Source: an uncultured Anaerococcus sp.
Lineage (GTDB): Bacteria; Bacillota; Clostridia; Tissierellales; Peptoniphilaceae
NCBI GenBank assembly: GCA_943913325.1
Contig: CALTXP010000047.1
Span: forward strand, 1 to 11,581
DNA length: 11,581 nucleotides
Direction: 5' to 3'
Both the position numbers and the translations under genes were made by a program. Position 1 is the stretch's first letter, and each line of letters starts with the position of its first letter. The notes under the pieces were generated by a model that had not been told where the DNA came from, ran no database searches, and was given only the letters and a program-made list of their open reading frames with translations. This document shows positions 1-7,194 of the stretch, piece after piece.

Positions 1-22
1 GAGATGAGCAAAAGCTCATCTC
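1..22 (-). terminator. Hairpin terminator overlapping the topA stop codon
   Basis: A perfect 9-bp stem (1-9 with 14-22) encloses a 4-base loop. The topA stop codon (16-18) lies in this hairpin. The minus-strand T tract would fall left of position 1 and cannot be seen. On the plus strand the stem is followed by a T-rich run at 21-34, made by the Lys-rich C-terminal codons of topA, so the element could also stop transcription entering from the left. A bidirectional intrinsic terminator is the likeliest reading. Confidence 0.75.
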
Positions 23-2070
23 TTTTTCTCTTTTATATATCCACAGTTAGCACATCTAATCTCATCCACTTTTCTATTCTTTTTATGGACTAGAAGATCC
101 CCACATTCTGGACATGTTTCTCCAGTTGGTGGATCCCATACTGCGTAGTCACAGTCTGGGTAATTATCGCAAGCATAGAATCTTTTACCTTTTTTGCTAA
201 CTTTTTCTATAATTTCACCCGTTTTACATTTTGGACATGTAACCCCCGTTGTCTTTACAATTGATTTTGTAAAGTCACAATCTGGAAAATTAGTACATCC
301 TATGAATTTGCCATTTCTACCGTGTTTTATAGCTAAGGCATGCCCACATTTTGGGCATTTTTCATCTAAGACTTTATCTTTTACCTTATAGTCTTTATTG
401 TCTTTATTAACCTTAGTCATATCTTTTTCAAAACCAGTATAGAAATTTGATAATACGTCTTTCCAATATATCTCATGTTCAGCTATTTTATCAAGCTGAT
501 TTTCCATATCTGCTGTAAATTCTACATTGATTATATCATCAAAGTTTTCTTGTAAAAAATTATTTACAGTAAATCCGAGTTCTGTTGGATAAATTGATCT
601 ACCTTCAAATTCAACATAGTTTCTATTTACTATTTGATTTATGGTTGCTGAGTATGTTGATGGACGACCTATACCAAACTCTTCTAGGACTTTTACAAGG
701 CTTGCTTCTGTATATCTTGCCGGTGGTTTAGTAAAATGTTGGTCTTTTTCAATTTTTTTAGCAGATATTACATCCCCTTTCTTAAGCTCTGGAAGTATAT
801 TTTCATTTTCAAGTCCCCCACTTATTTTATTAAAACCTTCAAAAATAGTTATCTTTCCACTAGACTTAAAAATCAACCCGTTATTATCAAAATTAATAGT
901 TGTTGATTGGTATTCGTAATTTGTCATTTGAGATTGAACAACTCTTGTCCATATTAGCTTATAAAGCTTATATTGTTGGTCAGTTAAGTATTGTTTTACA
1001 GAAATCGGATCTCTATATATTGACGTTGGTCTAATAGCTTCATGTGCATCCTGACTTCCTTTTTTCTTTGCACCATGGGTATTGCCTTTAGAAGCGTATT
1101 CTTTGCCATATTTTTCATTTATATAGGATAAAGATTCATTTACTATCTCTTGACTAATTCTAGTTGCATCAGTTCTCATATAGGAGATAAGACCTACTGA
1201 CCCATCATGACCAAGCTCTATACCCTCAAATAACTGTTGAGCAAGCTGCATTGTATATTTTGTAGAATATCCTAATTTATTTGAAGCATCTTGTTGAAGG
1301 GTAGATGTTGTATAAGGTTTTGGTGGTTTACGAGACTTTTTAGTCTTTTTAATATCAACTAGCTTAAAGTTATCCTTATCAATCTTATCTAGGACCTTGT
1401 TTGCACCATTTTCATTTGAGATCTTCATCTTCTTACTTGTGCCATAGAACTCTGATATGAATTTAAGCTTATCTACTTCATGACTAGCTGTAATAGTCCA
1501 GTATTCTTCAGGTACAAAGGCATCTATTTCTTTTTGCTTATCTACTATAAGCATTAGGGCAACAGATTGTACACGACCTGCTGAAAGTCCTGATTTTACT
1601 CTTTTCCAAAGTATTGGGCTTATCTCATAGCCTACGATCCTATCCATAACACGTCTTGCTTGTTGGGCATCTACTAGGTTTTGATCTATCTTTCTAGGAT
1701 TTTTGATAGCATTTTTTACATTATTTTTAGTAATCTCGTGAAACTCCACACGATTTTGCTCGTTTGGATCAAGTCCTAATAAATATTCTAAATGCCAGCT
1801 AATGGCTTCACCTTCCCTATCCGGGTCAGTTGCAAGATAAACCTTGTCTGCCTTTTGAGCTTCTTTTATAAGTTCATTTATAGTCTTGGCCTTTCCCCTT
1901 ACCTTTATGTATTCAGGCTCAAAATTATTTTCTATATCTACGCCAAACTTTGATTTTGGAAGATCTCTTAGGTGTCCTACGGTCGCTCTTACCTTGTAAT
2001 TGCTACCTAACATTTTCCCTATAGATCTTGCCTTAGTTGGGGATTCTACTATTACTAAATTTTTAGCCAA
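16..2070 (-). CDS. topA: DNA topoisomerase I (type IA)
   Basis: Relaxes negatively supercoiled DNA by cutting and rejoining one strand, acting on the nucleoid. The 684-aa protein has full family length. The N-terminal TOPRIM domain carries VIVESPTKA (residues 6-14, Glu9) and the acidic metal site DPDREGE (82-88). SAGRVQS is at 163-169, the catalytic tyrosine is Tyr297 in ISYMRTD, HEAIRPT is at 343-349 and GIGRPSTY at 467-474. Three C-terminal zinc fingers use Cys pairs near 572/575 with 592/598, 612/615 with 634/640, and 653/656 with 673/676. The start is TTG at 2068-2070: it gives the family N-terminus MAKNLVIVESP and is preceded by an excellent Shine-Dalgarno site that overlaps the dprA stop four bases upstream. 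It is the last gene of the rbgA-topA operon. Identity is secure. Confidence 0.98.
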   Translation of the reverse strand: MAKNLVIVESPTKARSIGKMLGSNYKVRATVGHLRDLPKSKFGVDIENNFEPEYIKVRGKAKTINELIKEAQKADKVYLATDPDREGEAISWHLEYLLGLDPNEQNRVEFHEITKNNVKNAIKNPRKIDQNLVDAQQARRVMDRIVGYEISPILWKRVKSGLSAGRVQSVALMLIVDKQKEIDAFVPEEYWTITASHEVDKLKFISEFYGTSKKMKISNENGANKVLDKIDKDNFKLVDIKKTKKSRKPPKPYTTSTLQQDASNKLGYSTKYTMQLAQQLFEGIELGHDGSVGLISYMRTDATRISQEIVNESLSYINEKYGKEYASKGNTHGAKKKGSQDAHEAIRPTSIYRDPISVKQYLTDQQYKLYKLIWTRVVQSQMTNYEYQSTTINFDNNGLIFKSSGKITIFEGFNKISGGLENENILPELKKGDVISAKKIEKDQHFTKPPARYTEASLVKVLEEFGIGRPSTYSATINQIVNRNYVEFEGRSIYPTELGFTVNNFLQENFDDIINVEFTADMENQLDKIAEHEIYWKDVLSNFYTGFEKDMTKVNKDNKDYKVKDKVLDEKCPKCGHALAIKHGRNGKFIGCTNFPDCDFTKSIVKTTGVTCPKCKTGEIIEKVSKKGKRFYACDNYPDCDYAVWDPPTGETCPECGDLLVHKKNRKVDEIRCANCGYIKEKKR

Positions 2071-2074
2071 CTAA

Positions 2075-2082
2075 TCACCTCT
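2075..2082 (-). promoter_or_regulatory. Ribosome binding site fixing the TTG start of topA
   Basis: Minus-strand AGAGGTGA lies four bases before the TTG at 2070 and includes the TGA stop codon of dprA. This strong site supports the non-ATG start and suggests termination on dprA is coupled to initiation on topA. Confidence 0.8.
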
Positions 2083-3166
2083 TTACTGTAAATTCATTAT
2101 TTCCAATATTCTCTATAAAATCTCTTAACTCTAGCGAAGTTAAGAGATAGTTAATTTCATCTATATTCATATTTAAATTTGCTGATAGTGTATCAGCGGT
2201 AGAATTTGGATTTTCTTCGATATACTTTACTATAACTAGTTCATCTTTTTCAAGGCTTTTGTAATCTATTTTTTCTAAACTAGGTGTATAATCTATAAGA
2301 TAATCAATTTCTTCTAATATATCATCAGCACAAGTTATGAGTTTGCTACCCTCCTGTATAAGTTTATTAGTGCCCTTAGAATAGATAGAGTTTATATTAC
2401 CTGGTACTGCAAAAACTTCCTTACCTTGTTCAAGGGCGCACCTAGTAGTAATCATAGTTCCGGATTTTTCTTTAGCTTCTATAACTACTGTTGCAAGTGA
2501 TATACCTGAAATAATTCTATTACGTCTTGGAAAGTTGAAACTTCTAGGATCACTTCCTAGCGGAAACTCTGATAGTATTAGACCTTTATCAGCCAACTTT
2601 TCATATAAGTTTCTATTTTGCTTAGGATATATTTTATCTATACCACATCCTATCACACCAATACTTCTTTCAGAAACTTCTAAGGTTGATTTATGGCACA
2701 TAGCATCTATACCATAGGCAAGGCCTGACACTGTTGTAATACCACTATTAGCAATAGCTTGTGTCAAGCTTTTACAGGCCCATTTACCATAGTCAGTGCA
2801 TTTTCTAGCACCTACAAAGGCTATAGAGTTCTTGTCTTTTTCATAATCTAGATTTCCCTTATAAAATAATATGGCTGGTCTATCTTCTATGTATCTTAAA
2901 TTACGTGGATAGTCTTGATCAAGAATTGTAACATAATCATAAGCAAATTTATTTACTTTTTCATGATAAGATTTAAAACTTTCTAATGACTTAGCATTAA
3001 ATATTTTTTCATATGTTTTATCATTTAAGAAATCTAATTCCAGCCTAGACTTTTCTAAAAATCCATCAAAGCCAAGTCTATCTGCTATCAATAATATAAT
3101 TCTATTGTCTAAATATATGTAGTTTAAATATAAAATAGTCTCTCTAGGACTTAATTTAGAATGCAT
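2075..3166 (-). CDS. dprA: DNA processing protein DprA (Smf)
   Basis: Cytoplasmic protein that, in the known family, binds incoming single-stranded DNA during natural transformation and loads RecA. In 363-aa numbering, a SAM-like N-terminal region is followed by a Rossmann-like DNA-binding domain at about 113-288 with VGAR (118-121), GLAYGID (148-154), FPRRNRII (212-219), SGTMITT and FAVPG (about 252-256). A C-terminal winged-helix domain spans about 305-363. I chose ATG at 3166; a TTG two codons upstream (3172) is also possible and neither has a strong ribosome site. The gene overlaps the end of yraN and its stop sits in the topA ribosome site. DprA is also widespread in bacteria not known to be competent, so competence cannot be concluded. 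Family assignment is secure. Confidence 0.96.
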   Translation of the reverse strand: MHSKLSPRETILYLNYIYLDNRIILLIADRLGFDGFLEKSRLELDFLNDKTYEKIFNAKSLESFKSYHEKVNKFAYDYVTILDQDYPRNLRYIEDRPAILFYKGNLDYEKDKNSIAFVGARKCTDYGKWACKSLTQAIANSGITTVSGLAYGIDAMCHKSTLEVSERSIGVIGCGIDKIYPKQNRNLYEKLADKGLILSEFPLGSDPRSFNFPRRNRIISGISLATVVIEAKEKSGTMITTRCALEQGKEVFAVPGNINSIYSKGTNKLIQEGSKLITCADDILEEIDYLIDYTPSLEKIDYKSLEKDELVIVKYIEENPNSTADTLSANLNMNIDEINYLLTSLELRDFIENIGNNEFTVKR

Positions 3167-3503
3167 TTTCAATATAATTTATCTTTCTACTTTCGGTAAA
3201 AACTTCTCCAACATCATATCTTATTATATAATCATAAAGCTTATTTTCCATTAGATAAGTCTGGCTTGCCCTTATTATTCTTTGTTGCTTATAATAATTT
3301 ACTGCTTCTCTAGGGTAACCATATTTAATAGATCTACGAGTCTTAACTTCTACAAAACACACTATATCATCTTTTAGAGCTATTATATCTATTTCACCAT
3401 AGGGTTTACTATAATTGCGATCTAAAATCTGATAACCTTTTTTCATAAGAAAATTAGCTATCACTTTCTCACCAAAATCACCTATTTTCTTCTTTCCACT
3501 CAT
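3156..3503 (-). CDS. yraN: YraN family (UPF0102) nuclease-like protein
   Basis: A 115-aa protein of the UPF0102/YraN family, which has a restriction-endonuclease-like fold but no settled function. Visible signatures are the N-terminal G-x-x-GE helix (GDFGEKVIANFL, 8-19), GEIDII at 36-41 with the conserved Asp39, and VEVKTR at 51-56. Together these form the D...E-x-K layout of PD-(D/E)xK nucleases. The length is normal for the family. Its ATG overlaps the rnhB stop as ATGA and no convincing Shine-Dalgarno site precedes it, so translation is probably coupled to rnhB. The position between rnhB and dprA is common in bacteria and hints at a role in nucleic-acid metabolism, but that is guilt by association. 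Confidence 0.93.
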   Translation of the reverse strand: MSGKKKIGDFGEKVIANFLMKKGYQILDRNYSKPYGEIDIIALKDDIVCFVEVKTRRSIKYGYPREAVNYYKQQRIIRASQTYLMENKLYDYIIRYDVGEVFTESRKINYIENAF

Positions 3504-4123
3504 AGGAAGCTTTCTTGCCTTTCATAATATTTTTTAAGAAAGCTCTTCCTATGTATAGGAGTAATTCCGTAATTATCGATGCCTTCATAGTGTTTTTTTG
3601 TACCATAGCCCATATTTGTATCAAATGAATAGCCAGAATAGATTTTTGAAAAATTAATCATAATGTTATCTCTCCTAACCTTAGCTAGAATTGAAGCACA
3701 AGATATCGCATATTCATTAAGATCCCCCTTTACGATATTTAGCTGAGGGATATTGCTGTCAATTCTCTCTGCATCTATTAGTAGAATATCTGGCTTTATA
3801 GCTAGCTTATCCACAGCTTCTTTCATAGCCTTTAAGGTCGCTTGTCTTATATTAATCTCATCGATCACCCTATTATTCGCATAACCATAAGAAATTGCAA
3901 GTGCATCTTTTAAAATTTCTTCTTTTAGTTTTAGCATCTTTTTTCTACTTAATTTTTTTGAGTCAGTGACGCCATTAATACTAGAATCTTTTTTCATTAT
4001 GACTGCACAGGTTACGACTGGACCTGCCAAGGGTCCACGTCCTACCTCATCTATACCAGCTATATAATTGTAATCTTTATATATTTCTTTTTTTATTTCA
4101 TCATTATATAGGGAATATTTCAT
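3500..4123 (-). CDS. rnhB: Ribonuclease HII
   Basis: Cleaves the RNA strand of RNA-DNA hybrids and starts removal of single ribonucleotides built into DNA. The 207-aa protein has the HII signature GIDEVGRGPLAGPV (23-36), giving catalytic Asp25 and Glu26. Asp117 in LLIDAER and Asp134 in VKGDLNEY complete the four-acid metal site. SCASILAKVRRD (141-152) and GYGTKKH near 172-178 followed by HRKSF (191-195) are also typical. Its ATG overlaps the rbgA stop by four bases (ATGA), and the following yraN start overlaps its own stop in the same way. The rbgA-rnhB pair is conserved in Firmicutes. Nothing in the sequence suggests loss of activity. Confidence 0.97.
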   Translation of the reverse strand: MKYSLYNDEIKKEIYKDYNYIAGIDEVGRGPLAGPVVTCAVIMKKDSSINGVTDSKKLSRKKMLKLKEEILKDALAISYGYANNRVIDEINIRQATLKAMKEAVDKLAIKPDILLIDAERIDSNIPQLNIVKGDLNEYAISCASILAKVRRDNIMINFSKIYSGYSFDTNMGYGTKKHYEGIDNYGITPIHRKSFLKKYYERQESFL

Positions 4124-4962
4124 GGTCTCTCTAAACTTATTCTTCCTAGTTTACCAGACCTAAAGTCTGTTAGGATGATATTCGCTGTTCTAGTATAGTC
4201 AAAGTCTCCACCCTTAGTTATAGCCCCACGCTTTCTTGCTATATCTTCATAGATTTCTAAAGCTGGCTTTTCTGGATCTACACCATATCTATCGGTTAAA
4301 CTTTCAGGATAGTTTTTTTGAATTTCTTCCAAAAATTTCAAGGTCAAATCTTCTACATTTAAAATTTCGTCTTTTATAGCATGAGTATATGATAAGTTTA
4401 GGCCTGTATTCTCATCAAACTTAGGCCAAAGAACTCCAGGAGTATCTAGAAGCTCTATATTAGCTTTTGTCTTTATCCATTGTTTTGACTTAGTAACACC
4501 TGGTCTATTGCCCACATTGGCGGACTTTCTCTTTGCTACATTATTTATAAAAGTAGACTTACCTGCATTTGGTATACCTACAATCATCATTCTAATTACA
4601 GGATTTTTTATGTTTTTCTCCTCATTTCGAATAAATTTGTCAGCTAATTCTAGCTTAGCTATTTCATAAATCTTAGAAACATTTATCTTTTCTTTAGAAT
4701 TCATAGTAATAGCAGCTATGTTCTCTTCTTTAAATTTAGCTATCCATCTTTTATTTATATCTTTATCAGCTAAATCTGCCTTATTCATAATGATCATACG
4801 TGGTTTATCAGCAATTATTTCATTTAGCATAGGATTTCTGCTGGAATCAGGTATTCTCGCATCTATAATCTCTAAAACTATATCTACTAGCTTTAGGTTA
4901 TTTGTTATATCTTCCTTGGTCTTTTTCATATGACCAGGATACCAGTTTATATTCATTGCCAT
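4120..4962 (-). CDS. rbgA: Ribosome biogenesis GTPase RbgA (YlqF)
   Basis: A circularly permuted GTPase needed for late maturation of the 50S subunit; in Bacillus it promotes incorporation of late proteins such as L16. The 280-aa sequence has the family N-terminus INWYPGHMKK (5-14). The permuted order is visible: G4 NKAD (60-63) comes before G1 GIPNAGKST (129-137), then PGVT (154-157, G2) and DTPG (173-176, G3). The C-terminal domain, from about 205, is typical of the RNA-binding ANTAR-like tail. An AAGGAG ribosome site lies six bases before the ATG. It is the first gene after the rplS terminator, so it probably heads its own transcription unit with rnhB, yraN, dprA and topA. Confidence 0.97.
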   Translation of the reverse strand: MAMNINWYPGHMKKTKEDITNNLKLVDIVLEIIDARIPDSSRNPMLNEIIADKPRMIIMNKADLADKDINKRWIAKFKEENIAAITMNSKEKINVSKIYEIAKLELADKFIRNEEKNIKNPVIRMMIVGIPNAGKSTFINNVAKRKSANVGNRPGVTKSKQWIKTKANIELLDTPGVLWPKFDENTGLNLSYTHAIKDEILNVEDLTLKFLEEIQKNYPESLTDRYGVDPEKPALEIYEDIARKRGAITKGGDFDYTRTANIILTDFRSGKLGRISLERP

Positions 4963-4968
4963 AATTTT

Positions 4969-4974
4969 CTCCTT
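4969..4974 (-). promoter_or_regulatory. Ribosome binding site of rbgA
   Basis: Minus-strand AAGGAG lies six bases before the ATG at 4962. This favours the first ATG over the second one at 4956, which would be 12 bases away. Confidence 0.7.
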
Positions 4975-4987
4975 ATTTACTAGATAT

Positions 4988-4993
4988 ATTATA
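4988..4993 (-). promoter_or_regulatory. Candidate -10 element for the rbgA-topA operon
   Basis: TATAAT reads on the minus strand 25 bases before the rbgA start, inside a very A/T-rich stretch between the rplS terminator and rbgA. No good -35 hexamer sits 16-18 bases upstream, so either the promoter relies on its -10 and A/T-rich context or the match is chance. Some promoter is expected here because a terminator precedes it. Confidence 0.4.
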
Positions 4994-5117
4994 CATAATA
5001 TGTTATTTTTTATCTAGAAAGAGTTATTGTGCCATACTTAAAAATACTCACTTATATTTTAGTTAATAATGAATAATTCTAAACAATTATCTAAAAAGGA
5101 TTGTTGCATAAGTTTAA

Positions 5118-5145
5118 ATAAAAAAGAGACTGTTGCAACAGCCCC
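5118..5145 (-). terminator. Intrinsic terminator after rplS
   Basis: On the minus strand an 8-bp stem (5138-5145 with 5126-5133, including two G-T pairs) closes a TGCA loop and is followed by six T residues (5120-5125) and further A/T. It lies seven bases beyond the rplS stop codon and closes the ylxM-rplS operon. Confidence 0.85.
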
Positions 5146-5151
5146 TTAGTA

Positions 5152-5499
5152 TTAATAGTTAGTTTTTTCTTTTACCTTTGTAGCCTTACCTTGACGATCT
5201 CTTAAGTAGTTAAGTTTTGCACGACGTACTTTACCATGTCTTGTTACTACAAGTTTTTCTATTCTTGGTGAGTTATAAAGGAAAGTTCTTTCAACTCCTA
5301 CACCGTAAGAAATTCTTCTAAGTGTAAATGCTTTATTGATTCCACCTTCTTTGATTTTAATAACTGTTCCCTCAAAGTCTTGAAGTCTAGTTTTGTCACC
5401 TTCTTTGATTCTATAAGATATTCTAACAGTATCTCCTACATTGAAGTCAAATTGATCTTCACGTGAGTTTTCTTGATCTATTTTTTTAATTAAGTCCAT
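5152..5499 (-). CDS. rplS: 50S ribosomal protein L19
   Basis: Structural protein of the large ribosomal subunit, located at the interface with 30S. The 115-aa product has normal length. Recognisable family blocks are FNVGDTVRISYRIKEG, LQDFEGTVI, GVGVERTF and GKVRRAKLNYLR, ending in a basic tail. I place the start at the ATG at 5499 and not at an ATG two codons upstream (5505): AGAGGAG is seven bases before 5499 but only one base before 5505, and the shorter form matches the usual N-terminus. The first 14 bases overlap the end of trmD in another frame. It is the last gene of the SRP/ribosome operon. Confidence 0.97.
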   Translation of the reverse strand: MDLIKKIDQENSREDQFDFNVGDTVRISYRIKEGDKTRLQDFEGTVIKIKEGGINKAFTLRRISYGVGVERTFLYNSPRIEKLVVTRHGKVRRAKLNYLRDRQGKATKVKEKTNY

Positions 5500-6193
5500 T
5501 TTCATTCTCCTCTCTTAGGAATTTTTCATATAAGTCTGGTCTGACTTTTTTTGTCTTTTCTATTGCTGACTTCTTATTCCAAGCTGCAATTTTTTTATGG
5601 TCTCCGCTTACCAACTCCTGTGGTACAAAGTAGCCATTAAAATTTCTTGGCTTGGTATATTCATCTTGTTGCAATAATGTATTGTAATGAGAATCTGTTT
5701 TTAGAGACTCCTCCTTAGCTACTACTCCATCTATAAATCTTGCCATAGAGTCTATTAGTACCATAGCAGGAATTTCTCCTCCTGTTAATACATAATCTCC
5801 TATAGATATTTCATAGTCTACATAGTGGTTTATAATTCTTGCATCTATACCTTCGTAATGACCACAGATTAATATAAGATGCTCTATATCTGCAAAGTCG
5901 ATTGCTAATTTCTGATTTAATACTCTCCCAGTAGCAGACATATAGGCTACTTTAGAGTTTTGTTTTTTTACAGACATTAGGGCATCGTATAGTGGTTTTG
6001 GCTTCATAAGCATACCTGCCGCACCACCATAGACTGTATCATCTACGTGATTGTGCTTATCATTAGAAAAATCTCTAATATTTACAAATTCTAGTTCTAG
6101 TAATCCTTTTGATATAGCCTTACCTATGACTCCATAACTTTTAAGAAATTTAAAGCTCTCTGGAAACAAGGTAAGAACGCTTATTTTATTCAT
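5486..6193 (-). CDS. trmD: tRNA (guanine-N1)-methyltransferase TrmD
   Basis: Methylates G37 next to the anticodon of certain tRNAs using S-adenosylmethionine, which prevents +1 frameshifting. The 235-aa protein is a SPOUT enzyme with a trefoil knot. Visible parts are VLTLFPE (6-12), DDTVYGGAAGMLMKP (51-65), SATGRVLNQ (86-94), ICGHYEGID (109-117) and SIGDYVLTGGE (130-140) around the cofactor site, with Arg152 and Asp167 as the probable catalytic pair. YTKPRNFNGYFVPQEL (179-194) and SGDHKKI (196-202) are family blocks. The ATG overlaps the rimM stop by eight bases and lacks a clear ribosome site, so initiation is probably coupled. The rimM-trmD-rplS order is widely conserved. Confidence 0.98.
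   Translation of the reverse strand: MNKISVLTLFPESFKFLKSYGVIGKAISKGLLELEFVNIRDFSNDKHNHVDDTVYGGAAGMLMKPKPLYDALMSVKKQNSKVAYMSATGRVLNQKLAIDFADIEHLILICGHYEGIDARIINHYVDYEISIGDYVLTGGEIPAMVLIDSMARFIDGVVAKEESLKTDSHYNTLLQQDEYTKPRNFNGYFVPQELVSGDHKKIAAWNKKSAIEKTKKVRPDLYEKFLREENENGLN
5507..5513 (-). promoter_or_regulatory. Ribosome binding site of rplS, within the trmD coding region
   Basis: Minus-strand AGAGGAG is followed by seven bases and then ATG at 5499. It lies in the last codons of trmD and decides between two nearby ATGs. It is the strongest ribosome site in the distal part of the operon, consistent with the higher output needed for a ribosomal protein. Confidence 0.75.
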
Positions 6194-6671
6194 AGTCTCT
6201 AAAGTTTTCTATTTCTATAAATCCATTTTCTAGATCAACTTTTTTTACAGTAGCATTTAAAGCTGGAAAGTAAACTTCTTCTTTTTCTGTCTTTATAACA
6301 TAGACATCATTTGGATAAACACCGGTGATTACATCCTTGATGGTACCGACTTTTTGCCCATTATCGTATACATCAAGTCCTTCTAATTCGAAAATATAAT
6401 ACTCATCTTCACGAAGTTCTCCTAGATCTTTATACTCTATGCTTATATCTTTGCCCACAAATTTTAGAACATCATTTATATTATCATATTCTTCAAATTT
6501 GATAACCTTAAGACCTTTTTGGTCAAAAGAAGATTCAACTGTAAGTTCTTCATCATCTATGAGTAACTTTGCCCCATTTTCAAACCTTTTTTCATTATCA
6601 CTTAAGCTTTTTATTTTAAGATTTCCATTGATGCCATGTGTAGTTACTATCTCCGCTACTGTTATTCTCAT
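6186..6671 (-). CDS. rimM: 16S rRNA processing protein RimM
   Basis: Assembly factor for the 30S head; in studied bacteria it binds ribosomal protein S19 and aids maturation of the 16S 3' domain. The 161-aa protein has the N-terminal RimM barrel with EIVTTHGINGNLKIKS (7-22) and a C-terminal PRC-barrel starting at DEYYIFELEGLDVY (89-102), followed by VYFPAL and VKKVDLENGFIEIE (142-155). The length is slightly short but within the family range. Its ATG overlaps the khpA stop by four bases (ATGA) and no Shine-Dalgarno site is visible, so translation is probably coupled to khpA. Confidence 0.96.
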   Translation of the reverse strand: MRITVAEIVTTHGINGNLKIKSLSDNEKRFENGAKLLIDDEELTVESSFDQKGLKVIKFEEYDNINDVLKFVGKDISIEYKDLGELREDEYYIFELEGLDVYDNGQKVGTIKDVITGVYPNDVYVIKTEKEEVYFPALNATVKKVDLENGFIEIENFRDYE

Positions 6672-6892
6672 ATTTTTATATTAACCTTGCAATCTTCCTT
6701 TATAGCTGCTGCTCTTGCTATGGAACGAATGGAGTTTATAATGTTGCCCCTTACTCCTATTACACGTCCTTTGTCAGATTCTGCTACATGGATAATTATA
6801 TTTACCTCACCATCATTGCGAGTTTCCTCTATATCAACTGCGTCTTTATCTTCTACTAGTTCTTTTACTATTACTTCTACTAATTCTTTCAT
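6668..6892 (-). CDS. khpA: KH-domain RNA-binding protein KhpA (YlqC)
   Basis: Small RNA-binding protein of 74 aa consisting essentially of one KH domain. The GxxG loop is in GRVIGVRGN (42-50), after an acidic N-terminal helix starting MKELVEVIVKELVED. In streptococci and clostridia KhpA pairs with KhpB (Jag) and affects many RNAs and cell elongation; the partner is not in this window. The gene begins four bases after the rpsP stop with no recognisable Shine-Dalgarno site, and its own stop overlaps the rimM start. Its position between rpsP and rimM is the standard Firmicute arrangement. Confidence 0.95.
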   Translation of the reverse strand: MKELVEVIVKELVEDKDAVDIEETRNDGEVNIIIHVAESDKGRVIGVRGNIINSIRSIARAAAIKEDCKVNIKI

Positions 6893-6896
6893 AATA

Positions 6897-7142
6897 TTAA
6901 GCTAATACGTCATTATCATTGAAAAGTTTTTCAACTATTGATGTTGGTTTTGCACCTGTACCAACCCAGTATTTAGCTCTTTCATTATCGATTTTAAATT
7001 CTTTTGGTTCACTTACTGGATTATAGTAACCAATTTCTTCAATGAATTTACCATCTCTTGGGCTTCTTGAATCTGCTACAACAACTCTGTAGAATGGTCT
7101 TTTCTTTTGTCCCATTCTTTTTAATCTAATTTTTACTGCCAT
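6897..7142 (-). CDS. rpsP: 30S ribosomal protein S16
   Basis: Structural and assembly protein of the small ribosomal subunit. The 81-aa product starts MAVKIRLKRMGQKKRPFYRV, which is the near-universal S16 N-terminus, followed by VVADSRSPRDG and IEEIGYYNP. An upstream in-frame ATG at 7157 would add MKGRK, but those codons are the ribosome site itself, so I start at 7142. Spacing to the preceding ffh stop is about 50 bases and no terminator or clear promoter lies between them. Confidence 0.97.
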   Translation of the reverse strand: MAVKIRLKRMGQKKRPFYRVVVADSRSPRDGKFIEEIGYYNPVSEPKEFKIDNERAKYWVGTGAKPTSIVEKLFNDNDVLA

Positions 7143-7146
7143 TTTT

Positions 7147-7155
7147 CTTCCTTTC
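7147..7155 (-). promoter_or_regulatory. Ribosome binding site of rpsP
   Basis: Minus-strand GAAAGGAAG lies four bases before the ATG at 7142, with the AAGGA core six bases away. It overlaps codons that a longer reading frame from 7157 would translate, and so decides the shorter start. Confidence 0.75.
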
Positions 7156-7194
7156 ATTTTTATCTTTTGATGAAACTTAAAGTATCATATATAA

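Noticed and set aside
641..919. Plus-strand open frames inside topA, dprA, rbgA and rimM
   Set aside because: They are shadows of strongly supported minus-strand genes and show no family features.
7170..7188. A near-palindrome between ffh and rpsP
   Set aside because: It has one mismatch and almost no loop, is A/T-rich, and lacks a T tract, so neither a terminator nor an operator can be supported.
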